A DNA stretch of 62,975 bases from AcAMD-5 sp044343935 (GTDB lineage: Bacteria > Actinomycetota > Actinomycetes > S36-B12 > UBA5976), in assembly GCA_044343935.1 (NCBI GenBank), contig JBIJDU010000007.1, forward strand, positions 1 through 62,975, in the 5' to 3' direction. A program made the position numbers and the translations under genes. The notes beneath the pieces are model-generated. The model was not told where the DNA came from. It did no database searches and worked only from the letters and a program-made list of their open reading frames with translations. Within the stretch, counting starts at the first letter, position 1, and each line of letters begins with the position of its first letter. Positions 1 to 8,457 of the stretch are shown here, in pieces.

Positions 1-1
1 T

Positions 2-61
2 TCAATCCTGGGCGTTGGTATTTCTGATAAAACTAAGGAGTCCAATCCGTACTTTCCTTGA
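2..61 (+). CDS. possible 3' end of a CDS, cut by the window edge
   Basis: The second forward frame is open from the window edge to a TGA at 59-61 and reads as a 19-residue tail ending SNPYFP. All other frames are either closed or look non-coding, but the third forward frame is also open here, so the assignment is weak. No family can be named from this fragment. Confidence 0.2.
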   Translation, partial: SILGVGISDKTKESNPYFP

Positions 62-115
62 GTTATTGCTCGCATTCAAATCCCATTCCACTGCTTTAGG
101 AAATCATCCATCTTC

Positions 116-203
116 TGGCGGAGGATGCGGGATTTGAACCCGCGAGGGGTTGCCCCCAACTCGCTTTCCAAGCGAGCGCCATAGGCCACTAGGCGAATCC
201 TCC
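116..203 (-). tRNA. tRNA-Ser(GGA)
   Basis: On the minus strand a class II tRNA folds with acceptor GGAGGAT/ATCCTCC, a long variable arm, the T-arm GGTTCAAATCC and an anticodon loop centred on GGA. The discriminator G is followed by an encoded CCA (positions 118-116). It is one of four serine tRNAs in this window. Confidence 0.95.
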
Positions 204-240
204 GTCGCGAAGGGTACTAATCGCCTCGCTACCCTTACGC

Positions 241-331
241 CTGATCCCCCGCGCGGCATGACCGTGATCAATCCCCCAGGGTCGAAAGACAGCAAGGGTC
301 GTTGCGCTCTCGTGGGTGTGCGGGGGATCCC
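241..331 (+). ncRNA. ffs: signal recognition particle RNA (4.5S-type)
   Basis: The core CAGGGTCGAAAGACAGCAAG (278-297) has the layout of bacterial SRP RNA helix 8: an internal loop, a GNRA tetraloop and the AGCA side. Outer strands GATCCCCCGC (243-252) and GCGGGGGATC (320-329) pair to close the RNA, and the 3' part resembles actinobacterial SRP RNAs (GGGTGTGCGGGGG). It would scaffold Ffh during co-translational membrane targeting. The tetraloop reads GAAA where most bacteria have GGAA. Exact ends are estimated. The 3' end meets the stop codon of the convergent acyltransferase gene. Confidence 0.85.
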
Positions 332-1395
332 TATCTGGCTTTCTCGCCTAAAAATCTGCCAATTGGTTTATGTCTTACCAGTAATTGATAACTGGCGATT
401 GATAGCAACGTGGTGAGAGTTAAAACCAGACTAAATCTAACCCCCATGCCAAGGTCATAGTCTTCTAGCAGTGCCAGCATTAACAGCACAATTGGCAAAT
501 GAACAATATAAATCCAATAGCAACCTTGGGAAAAATAAGAAACAACAGAATTTGGTTTAGTAATTAGTTTTTGCATTAAACCTAAAATTGCAAAACTCAA
601 ATTTAATGACGCCCCAAAATAAACCACCCGATAATCAAAATCTAATTGCTCACTAGTTGCTAAGTGAGCAAAATAACCAATACTGCCAATAATTAAAAAC
701 AAATACCAATACTTATTTAAATTAGTTAATAACGATTGATTTTGGAAGGCAAACCAACCAAGTAAGAAAATAATTAAATAAAACATAATCATGGAGTTAT
801 CTGGTGCAATTGCCGAAGCAGTCTTGATGGTGCCATCTGGTTCTAACGTGGCTGGAATTGATGCAAGAAAAAATGTAGCAAATGAATAAAGTGCAATTTG
901 ACCTGATTTATAGTTAAGAACTTTTATTGGTTTAATGAATAACCATGGCAATATCTTTACCAACAAAATTGCAATTAAATTCAGATAAATTAAATAAGCC
1001 AAGAACCAAAGATGGTAAAACTCAACAAAATCTTGCTCGGCTGGCACCACACTGCCGCTGGTAGCTAGCGCAAAAACTAACTGAAAAGCAATCGTCACTA
1101 TTGGCCAAAAAACAAGTAACGGTAACAAAATTCGTCTAGCTCGATTACCGATTAACCCCTTAGCGCCATATTTCATAAACATTAACGCGGAAAAAAAGCC
1201 AGAGATAAAAAAGAATGCTGGCATCCGAAAGGTGTGAATAAAGTCGTAGGTTAAATAAAGTAAATCTTCACCAAGATCGGTTCGCACTGGTGCGTAATTT
1301 GCCGTGAAGATCGCACTATGTAGCACTAAACCGAGCAACATCATGGCTGCTCGATACGCATCTAATGCGGGAATTCGTTGGGTTTCGATAACCAC
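331..1395 (-). CDS. acyltransferase 3 family membrane protein (OpgC-like)
   Basis: A 354-residue polytopic membrane protein with about ten hydrophobic segments. Its N-terminus reads ALDAYRAAMMLLGLVLHSA, the typical start of acyltransferase 3 proteins (OpgC/MdoC, O-antigen acetylases), with a histidine in the first membrane segment that is conserved in the family. These enzymes move acyl groups across the membrane onto surface glycans; the acceptor here is unknown. The gene looks even richer in A+T than its neighbours, which could mean recent transfer or relaxed codon use. It is convergent with the SRP RNA gene and touches its 3' end. Confidence 0.75.
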   Translation of the reverse strand: MVIETQRIPALDAYRAAMMLLGLVLHSAIFTANYAPVRTDLGEDLLYLTYDFIHTFRMPAFFFISGFFSALMFMKYGAKGLIGNRARRILLPLLVFWPIVTIAFQLVFALATSGSVVPAEQDFVEFYHLWFLAYLIYLNLIAILLVKILPWLFIKPIKVLNYKSGQIALYSFATFFLASIPATLEPDGTIKTASAIAPDNSMIMFYLIIFLLGWFAFQNQSLLTNLNKYWYLFLIIGSIGYFAHLATSEQLDFDYRVVYFGASLNLSFAILGLMQKLITKPNSVVSYFSQGCYWIYIVHLPIVLLMLALLEDYDLGMGVRFSLVLTLTTLLSIASYQLLVRHKPIGRFLGEKAR

Positions 1396-1408
1396 TATCC
1401 TACGCAGC

Positions 1409-1498
1409 GGTGGCGTGTCCGAGCGGCCGAAGGTGCGCGCCTCGAAAGCGCGTGAGGATGAAAATTCTCCGAGGGTTCAAATCCCTCCGCCACCGCCA
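1409..1498 (+). tRNA. tRNA-Ser(CGA)
   Basis: Class II tRNA with acceptor GGTGGCG/CGCCACC, anticodon loop CTCGAAA giving CGA, a long variable arm and T-arm GGTTCAAATCC. Discriminator G plus encoded CCA end the gene at 1498, directly against the stop codon of the convergent tadA. Confidence 0.95.
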
Positions 1499-1960
1499 TC
1501 ACCGCTTTGTGGCAAAGAACTTATCTAGTAATTCTTTTGCTTCATCGGCCCTGACATTAGCAACCACTTCCATTTGATGTGGCAGCCGGGAATCTCTAAC
1601 AACATCAAACTTACTGCCAACTGCACCATAATCTTTATTGTCGGCACCAAAAACTAATCGTGCGATTCGAGCTTGCATCGCAGCTCCAGCACACATCGGA
1701 CATGGCTCTAACGTCACCACCAGGGTGCAGCCATCTAATCGAGGCGAACTCAATTTAGTTGCAGCAGTTCGAATTACCTCAATTTCAGCGTGAGCGGTTG
1801 GGTCAAATTTGGCTTCATTCCAATTTCCTGATTCGGCGAGAATCTCGCCAGCTGAATCAAGGATCAGCGCACCAACTGGGATCTCGCCTCGAGTAGCCGA
1901 ATTGGCAGCGAGCCGGAGTGCTCGCTGCATTGCTTGGTCATCGGCTGGTCGAACCTGCAT
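1499..1960 (-). CDS. tadA: tRNA adenosine(34) deaminase
   Basis: Deaminates A34 to inosine in the wobble position of tRNA-Arg(ACG); that substrate tRNA is itself encoded in this window at 48.4 kb. The zinc site is visible: HAE at residues 57-59 (catalytic Glu) and PCPMC at 85-89. The frame is open further upstream (to 2014), but I place the start at ATG 1960, giving MQVRPADD and 153 residues, the usual family length; the extra 18 residues look unlike a TadA N-terminus and would run into upp. It is divergent from upp with only about 30 bp between starts. Confidence 0.9.
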   Translation of the reverse strand: MQVRPADDQAMQRALRLAANSATRGEIPVGALILDSAGEILAESGNWNEAKFDPTAHAEIEVIRTAATKLSSPRLDGCTLVVTLEPCPMCAGAAMQARIARLVFGADNKDYGAVGSKFDVVRDSRLPHQMEVVANVRADEAKELLDKFFATKR

Positions 1961-1990
1961 GAAGGTAAGTCTGGCATCTATTCTGCGCAT

Positions 1991-2623
1991 ATGAAAACTC
2001 TGGTTGTGGAACACCCGCTGATTGCGGCGAAGGTAACTGAACTTAGAGATGAAACTACCCCAATGGCGCGGTTTCAGGAACTTGCGACTGAATTAGTCAC
2101 GCTGCTCGCATTTGAAGCAACAAAAGAATTAGAGATTGAATCAACTGAAGTTAAAACCCCAGTGTCACCAACAATTGGCAGCAAACTTGCCGGGCCACTG
2201 CCACTGCTGGTGCCAATTCTGCGCGCTGGATTGGGAATGCTGCATGGCATGCAGCAGGTATTGCCAACCGCTGAAGTTGGATTCTTAGGTGTCGTGCGAA
2301 ATGAAGAAACGCTACAACCAGCAATTTATGCCGATCGCATGCCAGATCGATTAGATAATCGTATTGTGTTTGTGCTTGATCCAATGCTGGCAACTGGTGG
2401 CAGCTTGATTAGTGCAATTGAAATTATGCTCGAGCGCGGCGCTAAAAAAGTTATTGCCATAACTTTGATTTCGGCTCCTGAAGGTGTGGAAGCGGTTGGC
2501 AAGAAGTTTGCTAATCAGAACGTCACAGTTGTGACAAGTGCACTAGATCAAAAATTAAATGAGCACGGATATATTGTGCCGGGCTTAGGCGATGCGGGCG
2601 ATCGATTATTTGGAGCGTGCTAA
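1991..2623 (+). CDS. upp: uracil phosphoribosyltransferase
   Basis: Salvages uracil to UMP with PRPP. The PRPP-binding motif VFVLDPMLATGGS and the uracil-binding C-terminal region GYIVPGLGDAGDRLFG are clear, and 210 residues is standard. The start is ATG 1991 (MKTLVVEHPLI, typical of Upp). No ribosome binding site is evident, and the tight divergent spacing to tadA suggests a leaderless or nearly leaderless transcript. Its TAA abuts the ATG of the transaldolase gene, so the two are co-transcribed. Confidence 0.95.
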   Translation: MKTLVVEHPLIAAKVTELRDETTPMARFQELATELVTLLAFEATKELEIESTEVKTPVSPTIGSKLAGPLPLLVPILRAGLGMLHGMQQVLPTAEVGFLGVVRNEETLQPAIYADRMPDRLDNRIVFVLDPMLATGGSLISAIEIMLERGAKKVIAITLISAPEGVEAVGKKFANQNVTVVTSALDQKLNEHGYIVPGLGDAGDRLFGAC

Positions 2624-3706
2624 ATGACTAAACTGCATGAAATCAGAGAACATGGGGTATCAGTTTGGTTGGACGATTTATCGCGTAATCGAATTCAATC
2701 TGGCGATTTAGCAAACTTGCGCGATCAAGGCGTGCTTGGCGTTACAACTAATCCAGCAATTTTTAAAGCCGCCATCACCGCAGGTGCGGCTGGAATTTAT
2801 GGCGATGATTTAAATCGATTAAAAGCAGATGGTGCATCAGCGGAATTAATTGTGCGCGAATTAACTGTGGCTGATGTGCAAGCAGCATGTGATGTATTTA
2901 GTGCCACATATGTTGAAACTGGCAATGATGGCTGCGTTAGCATTGAAGTTGATCCACGGCTTGCATTTGATGGCGATACCACACTTAAGCAAGCTATTGA
3001 ATTGCGAAAACAAGTTAATCGATCTAACGTCATGATTAAAATTCCAGCCACCAAAGAATCTATTCCAGCAATTACTGGCGCGTTAGCAAATGGAATAAGC
3101 GTAAATGTAACTTTGATATTTTCAATTGAGCGATATGCCGAAGTAATTCAAGCTTGGCTGGCTGGACTTGAGCAGGCAAAAGAAAACGGTCATGACTTAT
3201 CAACTATTAATTCAGTTGCATCTTTCTTCGTATCTCGAGTAGATACCGCAATTGATCCAATGTTGGATCAAATCGGCACACCTGATGCGTTAGCACTGCG
3301 CGGTAAAGCAGCAATAGCTAATGCAGTGCTGGCTTATCAGTTATTTGAAGAGTTGCAGCAAGATGTTAGGTGGAAGTTATTAGCCGCAACTGGGGCGCGA
3401 ATTCAGCGGCCACTATGGGCATCAACTGGGGTGAAAAATCCTAATTACGATCCGCTGCTTTATGTTTCAAGTTTAGTTGCCCCAGATACGGTAAATACCA
3501 TGCCGCAAGCAACTATGAATGCCTTGTTTGAAACTAAAAGTGAATTTGAATTTAATTTGAATTATCAAGCCGCAGCTGATGTCATAGCGGCATTAAGCAA
3601 CTATGACATCAGCTTGGCTGATGTGCTCGCCAACTTAGAAACTGCTGGCGTCAAGCAATTTGTTGATGCGTGGAGCGATTTGTTGCAAACTGTGGAATCA
3701 GCTTAA
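2624..3706 (+). CDS. tal: transaldolase
   Basis: Transfers the dihydroxyacetone unit between sugar phosphates in the non-oxidative pentose phosphate pathway. The 360-residue protein has the actinobacterial TalB form: GVTTNPAIFKAAI near the N-terminus and the Schiff-base lysine region VMIKIPATKE around residue 140, then SVASFFVSRVDTAID. It starts directly after the upp stop codon. The usual neighbours of actinobacterial tal (tkt, zwf, opcA) are absent; coupling to upp suggests a link between pentose phosphate/PRPP supply and nucleotide salvage, an inference. Its stop overlaps the stop of the convergent dehydrogenase in the sequence CTTAAG. Confidence 0.93.
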   Translation: MTKLHEIREHGVSVWLDDLSRNRIQSGDLANLRDQGVLGVTTNPAIFKAAITAGAAGIYGDDLNRLKADGASAELIVRELTVADVQAACDVFSATYVETGNDGCVSIEVDPRLAFDGDTTLKQAIELRKQVNRSNVMIKIPATKESIPAITGALANGISVNVTLIFSIERYAEVIQAWLAGLEQAKENGHDLSTINSVASFFVSRVDTAIDPMLDQIGTPDALALRGKAAIANAVLAYQLFEELQQDVRWKLLAATGARIQRPLWASTGVKNPNYDPLLYVSSLVAPDTVNTMPQATMNALFETKSEFEFNLNYQAAADVIAALSNYDISLADVLANLETAGVKQFVDAWSDLLQTVESA

Positions 3707-4929
3707 GCTTCGATTCCGTCAGTTGCTTCTTCTCGCATTGCCCACGGTGATCCATATTCATTTATCTTTTCTAAAAATGGAACTGGATCAAACCACTCTG
3801 GTCCATTAACTCCTTCAGGTTTCCAAACACCCTCATGAATTAATTCCATTGCCACAACTGGATTTAACGCGGTCTGCCAAACCACAGCTTGATCGCCATA
3901 TTCCTGCATGGTCCATTCATTATCAACCACGTGATACATATAGGTAGCTTTTGGTTTGTCTGATTTATCCAAACCACGAATTAAGGTGCCCGCACAAGTT
4001 TTACCTTTCATGCGTGCACCCAATGTCGCTGGGTCTGGTAGTGATGCGGCAAGTAAATCGCGCGGTGAAACTGCCACACCTTTTACATCCACTCGATCAG
4101 TTCGATCAAGACCTAACTTATGAATGGTTTCTAAGATGTCGATAAATTCTTCACCAAGACCGTACTTAAACGTCACTTTCTTTGCGTCAACTTTTCGAGG
4201 TATTAGCAATACCTCTTCGTGTTCCACGTTGACGCATTCAACGGGGCCGATACCTTCGGGAAAATCGAAAATTTCGGGCTCGCTGAATGGTTCAGTTGTG
4301 TACCAACCGGTGCCATCTTCCCAAATTACGGGTGGATTCAAACACTCCTCGATGGTGGTCCAAATGCTGAAGGATGGCGCGAACTCATATCCTTCAACAG
4401 TTAAATTAGAACCATCAAGTACTTTGATTTCATCAATGCGACTAAACAAATGATCTGATGCATATTTTGCAAACACATCACTTAGTCCTGGCTCAACACC
4501 CATTCCGACGACCGCATATAAATCGCGTTCGATCCAATTCCAATCACGGGCAAACTGTTCATCACCTAGTTTGACGCCGCATTCGGTATATGGATATTCC
4601 GGATGGGGACGAGATAAAGACATTGCCATGTCCATGTAGTTGGCACCTTCAACTTCGCATGCCCTAAATATTGACATTACAAATCTAGGGTCAACAGCAT
4701 TAACCACAATGTCTGGTTGAACTTTGCGGATGAGTTCACGCAGTTGTTCTACGTCTCCTGCATCCACCTTGGCAGCTTTAAATCGGTTGTCCTCAACACG
4801 AGCGGCTGCCTCTTCGGCACGTCTTAATTCATGGTCAGCAATGACCATTTCAGTAATAAAACTACGACGCGAAGCAATGTTCGCTATTGCTTTTCCGACT
4901 CCGCCCGCTCCAATTACGAGGGCTCTCAC
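3703..4929 (-). CDS. saccharopine dehydrogenase family protein, carboxynorspermidine synthase-like
   Basis: An NAD(P)-dependent reductase with the N-terminal Rossmann motif VIGAGGVGKAIA. The C-terminal half resembles Vibrio-type carboxynorspermidine synthase: LLAASLPDPATL, GKTCAGTLIRG and DPVPFLEKI all have counterparts there as I remember that protein. The family reductively condenses an aldehyde with an amine, in polyamine or lysine metabolism. I choose the GTG at 4929 (VRALVIGAGG, 408 residues) because AAGGGG lies 8 nt before it; the GTG at 4938 abuts that site. It is divergent from a group II PLP decarboxylase. Lysine-pathway activity cannot be excluded. Confidence 0.8.
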   Translation of the reverse strand: MRALVIGAGGVGKAIANIASRRSFITEMVIADHELRRAEEAAARVEDNRFKAAKVDAGDVEQLRELIRKVQPDIVVNAVDPRFVMSIFRACEVEGANYMDMAMSLSRPHPEYPYTECGVKLGDEQFARDWNWIERDLYAVVGMGVEPGLSDVFAKYASDHLFSRIDEIKVLDGSNLTVEGYEFAPSFSIWTTIEECLNPPVIWEDGTGWYTTEPFSEPEIFDFPEGIGPVECVNVEHEEVLLIPRKVDAKKVTFKYGLGEEFIDILETIHKLGLDRTDRVDVKGVAVSPRDLLAASLPDPATLGARMKGKTCAGTLIRGLDKSDKPKATYMYHVVDNEWTMQEYGDQAVVWQTALNPVVAMELIHEGVWKPEGVNGPEWFDPVPFLEKINEYGSPWAMREEATDGIEA

Positions 4930-5178
4930 GGATTTCACCCCTTACGGTTGGGCAGACCTTAGCCCAACTGGGTCGATCCAGCCACCCCCCACCCCCCACA
5001 AATTTCGGATTTCCTACACAAATTCGAGACCAACTGGGTAGAAAATGAATGAGCCGGTAATTCCAATATGTCTGAATTTGTCATTCGATCCTGCTGCAAA
5101 ATGCCCTAGTTTTAGCCTTAACTTATTAACTAAATGAGCTGATCCAGAAAAACCTAATTTGATTTGGGGGTGCTGCGA
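4930..5178. promoter_or_regulatory. divergent intergenic region between dehydrogenase and decarboxylase genes
   Basis: About 250 bp without a gene, serving as the promoter region for both genes. It contains an inverted repeat TTGGGC...GCCCAA near 4950-4966 and a C-rich tract CCACCCCCCACCCCCC near 4983-4998. No confident -35/-10 pair was identified on either strand. Confidence 0.4.
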
Positions 5179-6540
5179 GTGGTCGATTCAAATAACGCGA
5201 GCATGCATCAATTTGATGCGGAAATGGCGGATTTGATTCTGCAATATGTAGCAAATCGACTCGCCCTAACTGAAACTCCGCTCGATGGGGTATTGAATGT
5301 CGCTGAACTACCAGATTTGTTATCAGGATTAGTTACTGAAAATGGCGTTGGTTATCAAAAAGCACTATCGCTCTATGATGAAAAACTCTCTCAAATGGTA
5401 ATTAGTGCTGATTCACCTAAATACTTTGCCTTTATTCCAGCAGCACCAACTAAAGCTTCCTTGCTATTTGATGCGGTGATTTCAGCAGCTTCACTCCAAG
5501 GCATCTCATGGCTGGAGGCGGCAGGTGCCATTGCAGCTGAAAATCAAGTGCTCTCTTTCTTGGCCAACCGTGCTGGATGGCCAGAAACTGCTGCTGGAAC
5601 ATTTGTTAGTGGTGGTACCAGTGCAAATTTAGCGGCACTCACAGTTGCCAGAGATGTGATGCGACAGCGGCGAAATTTTGATCGCAGGTCTGCGGTGTCG
5701 GTCATGGTTAGTGATCAAGCCCACTCTTCAATTGCAAATGCGTTAAGCATTTTAGATATTGATGCGCTGATTGTTCCAACCGAACAGCATCGATTAACTA
5801 AAGCAGGATTGACTAGTGCCCTAGCAAATCATCCAAATCCAGATCAGGTGATTGCAGTTGTGGCAACCGGTGGTACGACTAATGCGGGCTATATTGATGA
5901 TTTAGTTGGTATTGGCGAGTTTGCAGCGCAGCATCAGATTTGGTTTCACTTGGATGCAGCTTATGGTGGTGCGCTACTACTTAGCGAGAGTGGAAAAGAT
6001 TGGTTAGCTGGCATTTCAGCAGTTGATTCATTCATTGTAGATCCACATAAATGGTTATTTGCGCCATTTGATTGTGCTGCAGTTATCTATCGTGAACCCG
6101 AGTTAGCAAAAGCAGTCCATACTCAAAAAGCAAGTTACTTAGATGTATTGCAAGATCAAGATGAATTCAATCCCTCAGATTACGCAAACCATCTCACCAG
6201 GCGTGCTCGTGGCCTGGCGCTTTGGTTTAGCTTGGTTACTTATGGCACTAAAAAATACGATGAAGCAATTACTGCCAGTATTGATCTGGCTAATCAAGTG
6301 AGAATTGAAATACAAAAACGTGAAGATTTGCAGATCTTAAATGATTCAAAATTGCCAATAATTGTGTTTGAAAAAATTGGTTGGACTGATGCTGATTATC
6401 AAAATTGGGCAGATGAATTACTGCAACAGCAGATTGCATTTGTTGCGCCGACTTCCTGGCAAGGTAAGCGGGTAGCGAGATTAGTTTTCCTTCATCCAGC
6501 AACTACATTGGATATGGCGCTAGCTGCATTACCGAAATGA
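5179..6540 (+). CDS. group II pyridoxal-dependent amino acid decarboxylase
   Basis: A PLP enzyme of the aromatic-L-amino-acid / glutamate / 2,4-diaminobutyrate decarboxylase family, releasing CO2 from an amino acid to give an amine. Visible motifs are SGGTSANLAAL (cofactor phosphate), HLDAAYGGAL (aspartate that contacts the pyridine nitrogen) and VDPHKWLFAPFDCA with the Schiff-base lysine. GTG 5179 is preferred because GGGGG lies about 7 nt upstream; this gives 453 residues. In-frame alternatives are TTG 5164, GTG 5170 and ATG 5203. Substrate is not deducible; the divergent carboxynorspermidine-synthase-like gene makes a diaminobutyrate/polyamine role possible. Confidence 0.85.
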   Translation: MVDSNNASMHQFDAEMADLILQYVANRLALTETPLDGVLNVAELPDLLSGLVTENGVGYQKALSLYDEKLSQMVISADSPKYFAFIPAAPTKASLLFDAVISAASLQGISWLEAAGAIAAENQVLSFLANRAGWPETAAGTFVSGGTSANLAALTVARDVMRQRRNFDRRSAVSVMVSDQAHSSIANALSILDIDALIVPTEQHRLTKAGLTSALANHPNPDQVIAVVATGGTTNAGYIDDLVGIGEFAAQHQIWFHLDAAYGGALLLSESGKDWLAGISAVDSFIVDPHKWLFAPFDCAAVIYREPELAKAVHTQKASYLDVLQDQDEFNPSDYANHLTRRARGLALWFSLVTYGTKKYDEAITASIDLANQVRIEIQKREDLQILNDSKLPIIVFEKIGWTDADYQNWADELLQQQIAFVAPTSWQGKRVARLVFLHPATTLDMALAALPK

Positions 6541-6550
6541 TTTAGGAAAA

Positions 6551-6583
6551 ACTAAACCCCGCCTCACTGAGGCGGGGTTTAGT
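6551..6583. terminator. bidirectional terminator hairpin
   Basis: AACCCCGCCTCA CTG AGGCGGGGTT-type perfect inverted repeat between two convergent genes (decarboxylase and cold-shock protein), flanked by ACTAAA and TTTAGT so that each strand ends in a short U-run. This is the clearest Rho-independent terminator in the first 20 kb. Confidence 0.85.
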
Positions 6584-6596
6584 AGTAACGCTAAGA

Positions 6597-6800
6597 CTAG
6601 ATCGCGTTAACGTTTGAGGCCTGTGGGCCCTTTTCGCCTTGGGTGATCTCGAACTCAACGCGCTGATTTTCCTGAAGTGAACGGTATCCGCTTCCTTCAA
6701 TTGAGCGGTAATGAACGAATACATCAGCGCCACCATCATCTGGTGTGATGAAGCCGAAGCCCTTTTCATTATTAAACCACTTCACGGTTCCAACGGTCAT
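6597..6800 (-). CDS. cold shock protein (CspA family)
   Basis: A 67-residue single OB-fold RNA chaperone. RNP1 (KGFGFITP) and RNP2 (DVFVHY) nucleic-acid-binding motifs are intact, as is the family ending GPQASNVNAI. The start ATG 6800 (MTVGTVKWFNNEKG) is set by the AAAGGAAA ribosome binding site a few bases upstream; an 11-residue in-frame extension is not credible. A ~195-bp gene-free region precedes it, consistent with the long structured 5' leaders of csp mRNAs. Confidence 0.95.
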   Translation of the reverse strand: MTVGTVKWFNNEKGFGFITPDDGGADVFVHYRSIEGSGYRSLQENQRVEFEITQGEKGPQASNVNAI

Positions 6801-6996
6801 GCGTATTTCCTTTATCTGTAACGGGTGAAGCACCCGCTAAGTGAAACACACAACGGGCACCGCAGCATCAGAGTTACTAATGCACTGCTGAGCATACGGG
6901 ACGACTTGGCTAAATCAGCCAGGGCATCCACTGCCAGTTCAAACCAGCCATAAAAACCGCCCTTGGTTCACCCAAGTGGGTGTTTCATGAGGGGAT
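6801..6996 (-). promoter_or_regulatory. long leader/promoter region of the cold-shock gene
   Basis: Contains a hairpin CGGGTG-AAG-CACCCG (about 6824-6838) between the promoter and the csp ribosome binding site, and a short inverted repeat CACCCA-AGT-GGGTG (about 6969-6981) just past the DoxX stop codon, which may end the DoxX transcript. No open reading frame of note. A precise promoter is not assigned. Confidence 0.4.
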
Positions 6997-7395
6997 TTAG
7001 TTCAGGATGAATAGGCCCAGGTCGCTATGGACCTCCAACAGCACATACAAGAATAAGCCGCCACCGATCAGGCCTAGGTTCTTAAAAAACGCCACCTGCT
7101 CATTCATCTTGGCCATGGGATCAGTCTCTTTCCAGAAGGCATGCATGATGAAGGTAGTTGGAACTAAGAATGCAATAAGTAGTAGTACGCCGTACTGCGC
7201 ATAAACGCCAAGCAAAACCGCCAGCGCACCAATCACCAGCATCAGCCCAGTTAGTTGCACTAGTGGCTTAACATTCTTTAATCCTTTTGATGCGGCGTAA
7301 CCTGCCATACCGTCAGTATTTTTAAAATGACCCACCGCTGATGCTAAGAAAATCATGGAAAACAGCACGCGGCCAATTAATAATAAAACATCCAT
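6997..7395 (-). CDS. DoxX family membrane protein
   Basis: A 132-residue protein with four predicted membrane helices and the DoxX-type opening IGRVLFSMIFLASAVGHF. Family members are small inner-membrane proteins linked to redox or thiol stress in actinobacteria, usually without a defined activity. A strong ribosome binding site (TGGAGGAAAC) precedes ATG 7395. It stands as a single-gene unit between the csp gene and the oxidoreductase. Confidence 0.85.
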   Translation of the reverse strand: MDVLLLIGRVLFSMIFLASAVGHFKNTDGMAGYAASKGLKNVKPLVQLTGLMLVIGALAVLLGVYAQYGVLLLIAFLVPTTFIMHAFWKETDPMAKMNEQVAFFKNLGLIGGGLFLYVLLEVHSDLGLFILN

Positions 7396-7474
7396 TTGTT
7401 TCCTCCATTAAGAAGAGCTGATTGCTCCGAGATTGCTTGTTGTCAAACTCTAACACTAATAGTTGAACTTTCAA

Positions 7475-8428
7475 CTATCCTCGGGCGAGTTGGTCAATTT
7501 GTTCTAATAAAGTTGCTTGCTCCAGTGAAAAGTCCTTGATTTGGTGCATTGGAGTGCTGTTAATAGTTAACACATCACCAATATGAGATAGGGCGTATTG
7601 CCAAGTTGTGACACTGCCGGCGACAAGTTTTCTAGTAGTGCCAGCTTGCCGAACCAAAACATAATCAGAGCTGGCTGGATTAAATGGCTCTTCAAATACC
7701 GCAGCACCATTTTCATATTCAATCACTAATGACTTATCACGCGGCTTGCGATTGCTCCAATACATATGAAAAGTTACGCCAGTTGGATATTCAAAAAAAG
7801 CATTTCCTTCATCGTTATTACCCAACTCACTAAAAATGGCTTCAGCCTTAACTAAAGTCGGAGTTTGATTCATTATTAATTGCGCCGCTCGCAAGCAATA
7901 AGTGCCAACATCAAGTAATGCCCCGCCACCGACGGTTGGATCTTTCCGATAATCATCTAACTGCTCTGGTGTATAAACGAAATGGCTGTAGATATGTCTG
8001 ATCGCACCAAGCTCTGCTTCTAATTGCCGGGCAATATGGATTTGTGGGTGAAAGGCAAACACTAAAGCTTCCCAAGCAAGATGATCTGCTGGCGCTTTTG
8101 CGAGAAAATCAGCAACAGCAGCTTTAGTAACACCAAATGGTTTCTCTACTAAAACCGCTTTACCGGCATTAACTGCAGCAAGCGCAAGTTCGGGATGAAA
8201 AACAGGCGGCTGGGCAATATAAATCGCATCGATACTTTGATCGGCAAATAACTCAGCGTAACTGCCATATGCCGTTTCAATTTCATGTTCAGCAGCAAAC
8301 GCTTTGGCGCGCGGCAAGTTGCTAGCTGCAATTGCTGCAATTGAATTTCGAATATCTAATCTGGCATTTGGAATAAAGGCACGGGCGGCAATTCGGGAGG
8401 CACCAATAATTCCCCAGCGAATAGTCAT
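7475..8428 (-). CDS. Gfo/Idh/MocA family oxidoreductase
   Basis: NAD(P)-dependent sugar or cyclitol dehydrogenase family, 317 residues. The Rossmann fold opens with WGIIGASRIAARAFIP, and the conserved EKPFG motif (catalytic lysine region) is at about residues 95-99, followed by the alpha/beta substrate domain. A GGAG sits about 8 nt before ATG 8428. Substrate is unknown; no sugar transporter or kinase is adjacent. Confidence 0.85.
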   Translation of the reverse strand: MTIRWGIIGASRIAARAFIPNARLDIRNSIAAIAASNLPRAKAFAAEHEIETAYGSYAELFADQSIDAIYIAQPPVFHPELALAAVNAGKAVLVEKPFGVTKAAVADFLAKAPADHLAWEALVFAFHPQIHIARQLEAELGAIRHIYSHFVYTPEQLDDYRKDPTVGGGALLDVGTYCLRAAQLIMNQTPTLVKAEAIFSELGNNDEGNAFFEYPTGVTFHMYWSNRKPRDKSLVIEYENGAAVFEEPFNPASSDYVLVRQAGTTRKLVAGSVTTWQYALSHIGDVLTINSTPMHQIKDFSLEQATLLEQIDQLARG

Positions 8429-8457
8429 GCTTGCTCCATTTCAAAACTAAAGCAACT

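Noticed and set aside
150..416. 88-codon frame overlapping the left-end RNA genes
   Set aside because: It runs across tRNA-Ser (antisense) and the SRP RNA; its composition follows RNA pairing, not protein coding.
331..1395. Acyltransferase gene as a recent mobile acquisition
   Set aside because: It appears more A+T-rich than its neighbours, but no mobility genes or repeats flank it, so this alone is too weak to call a transfer.
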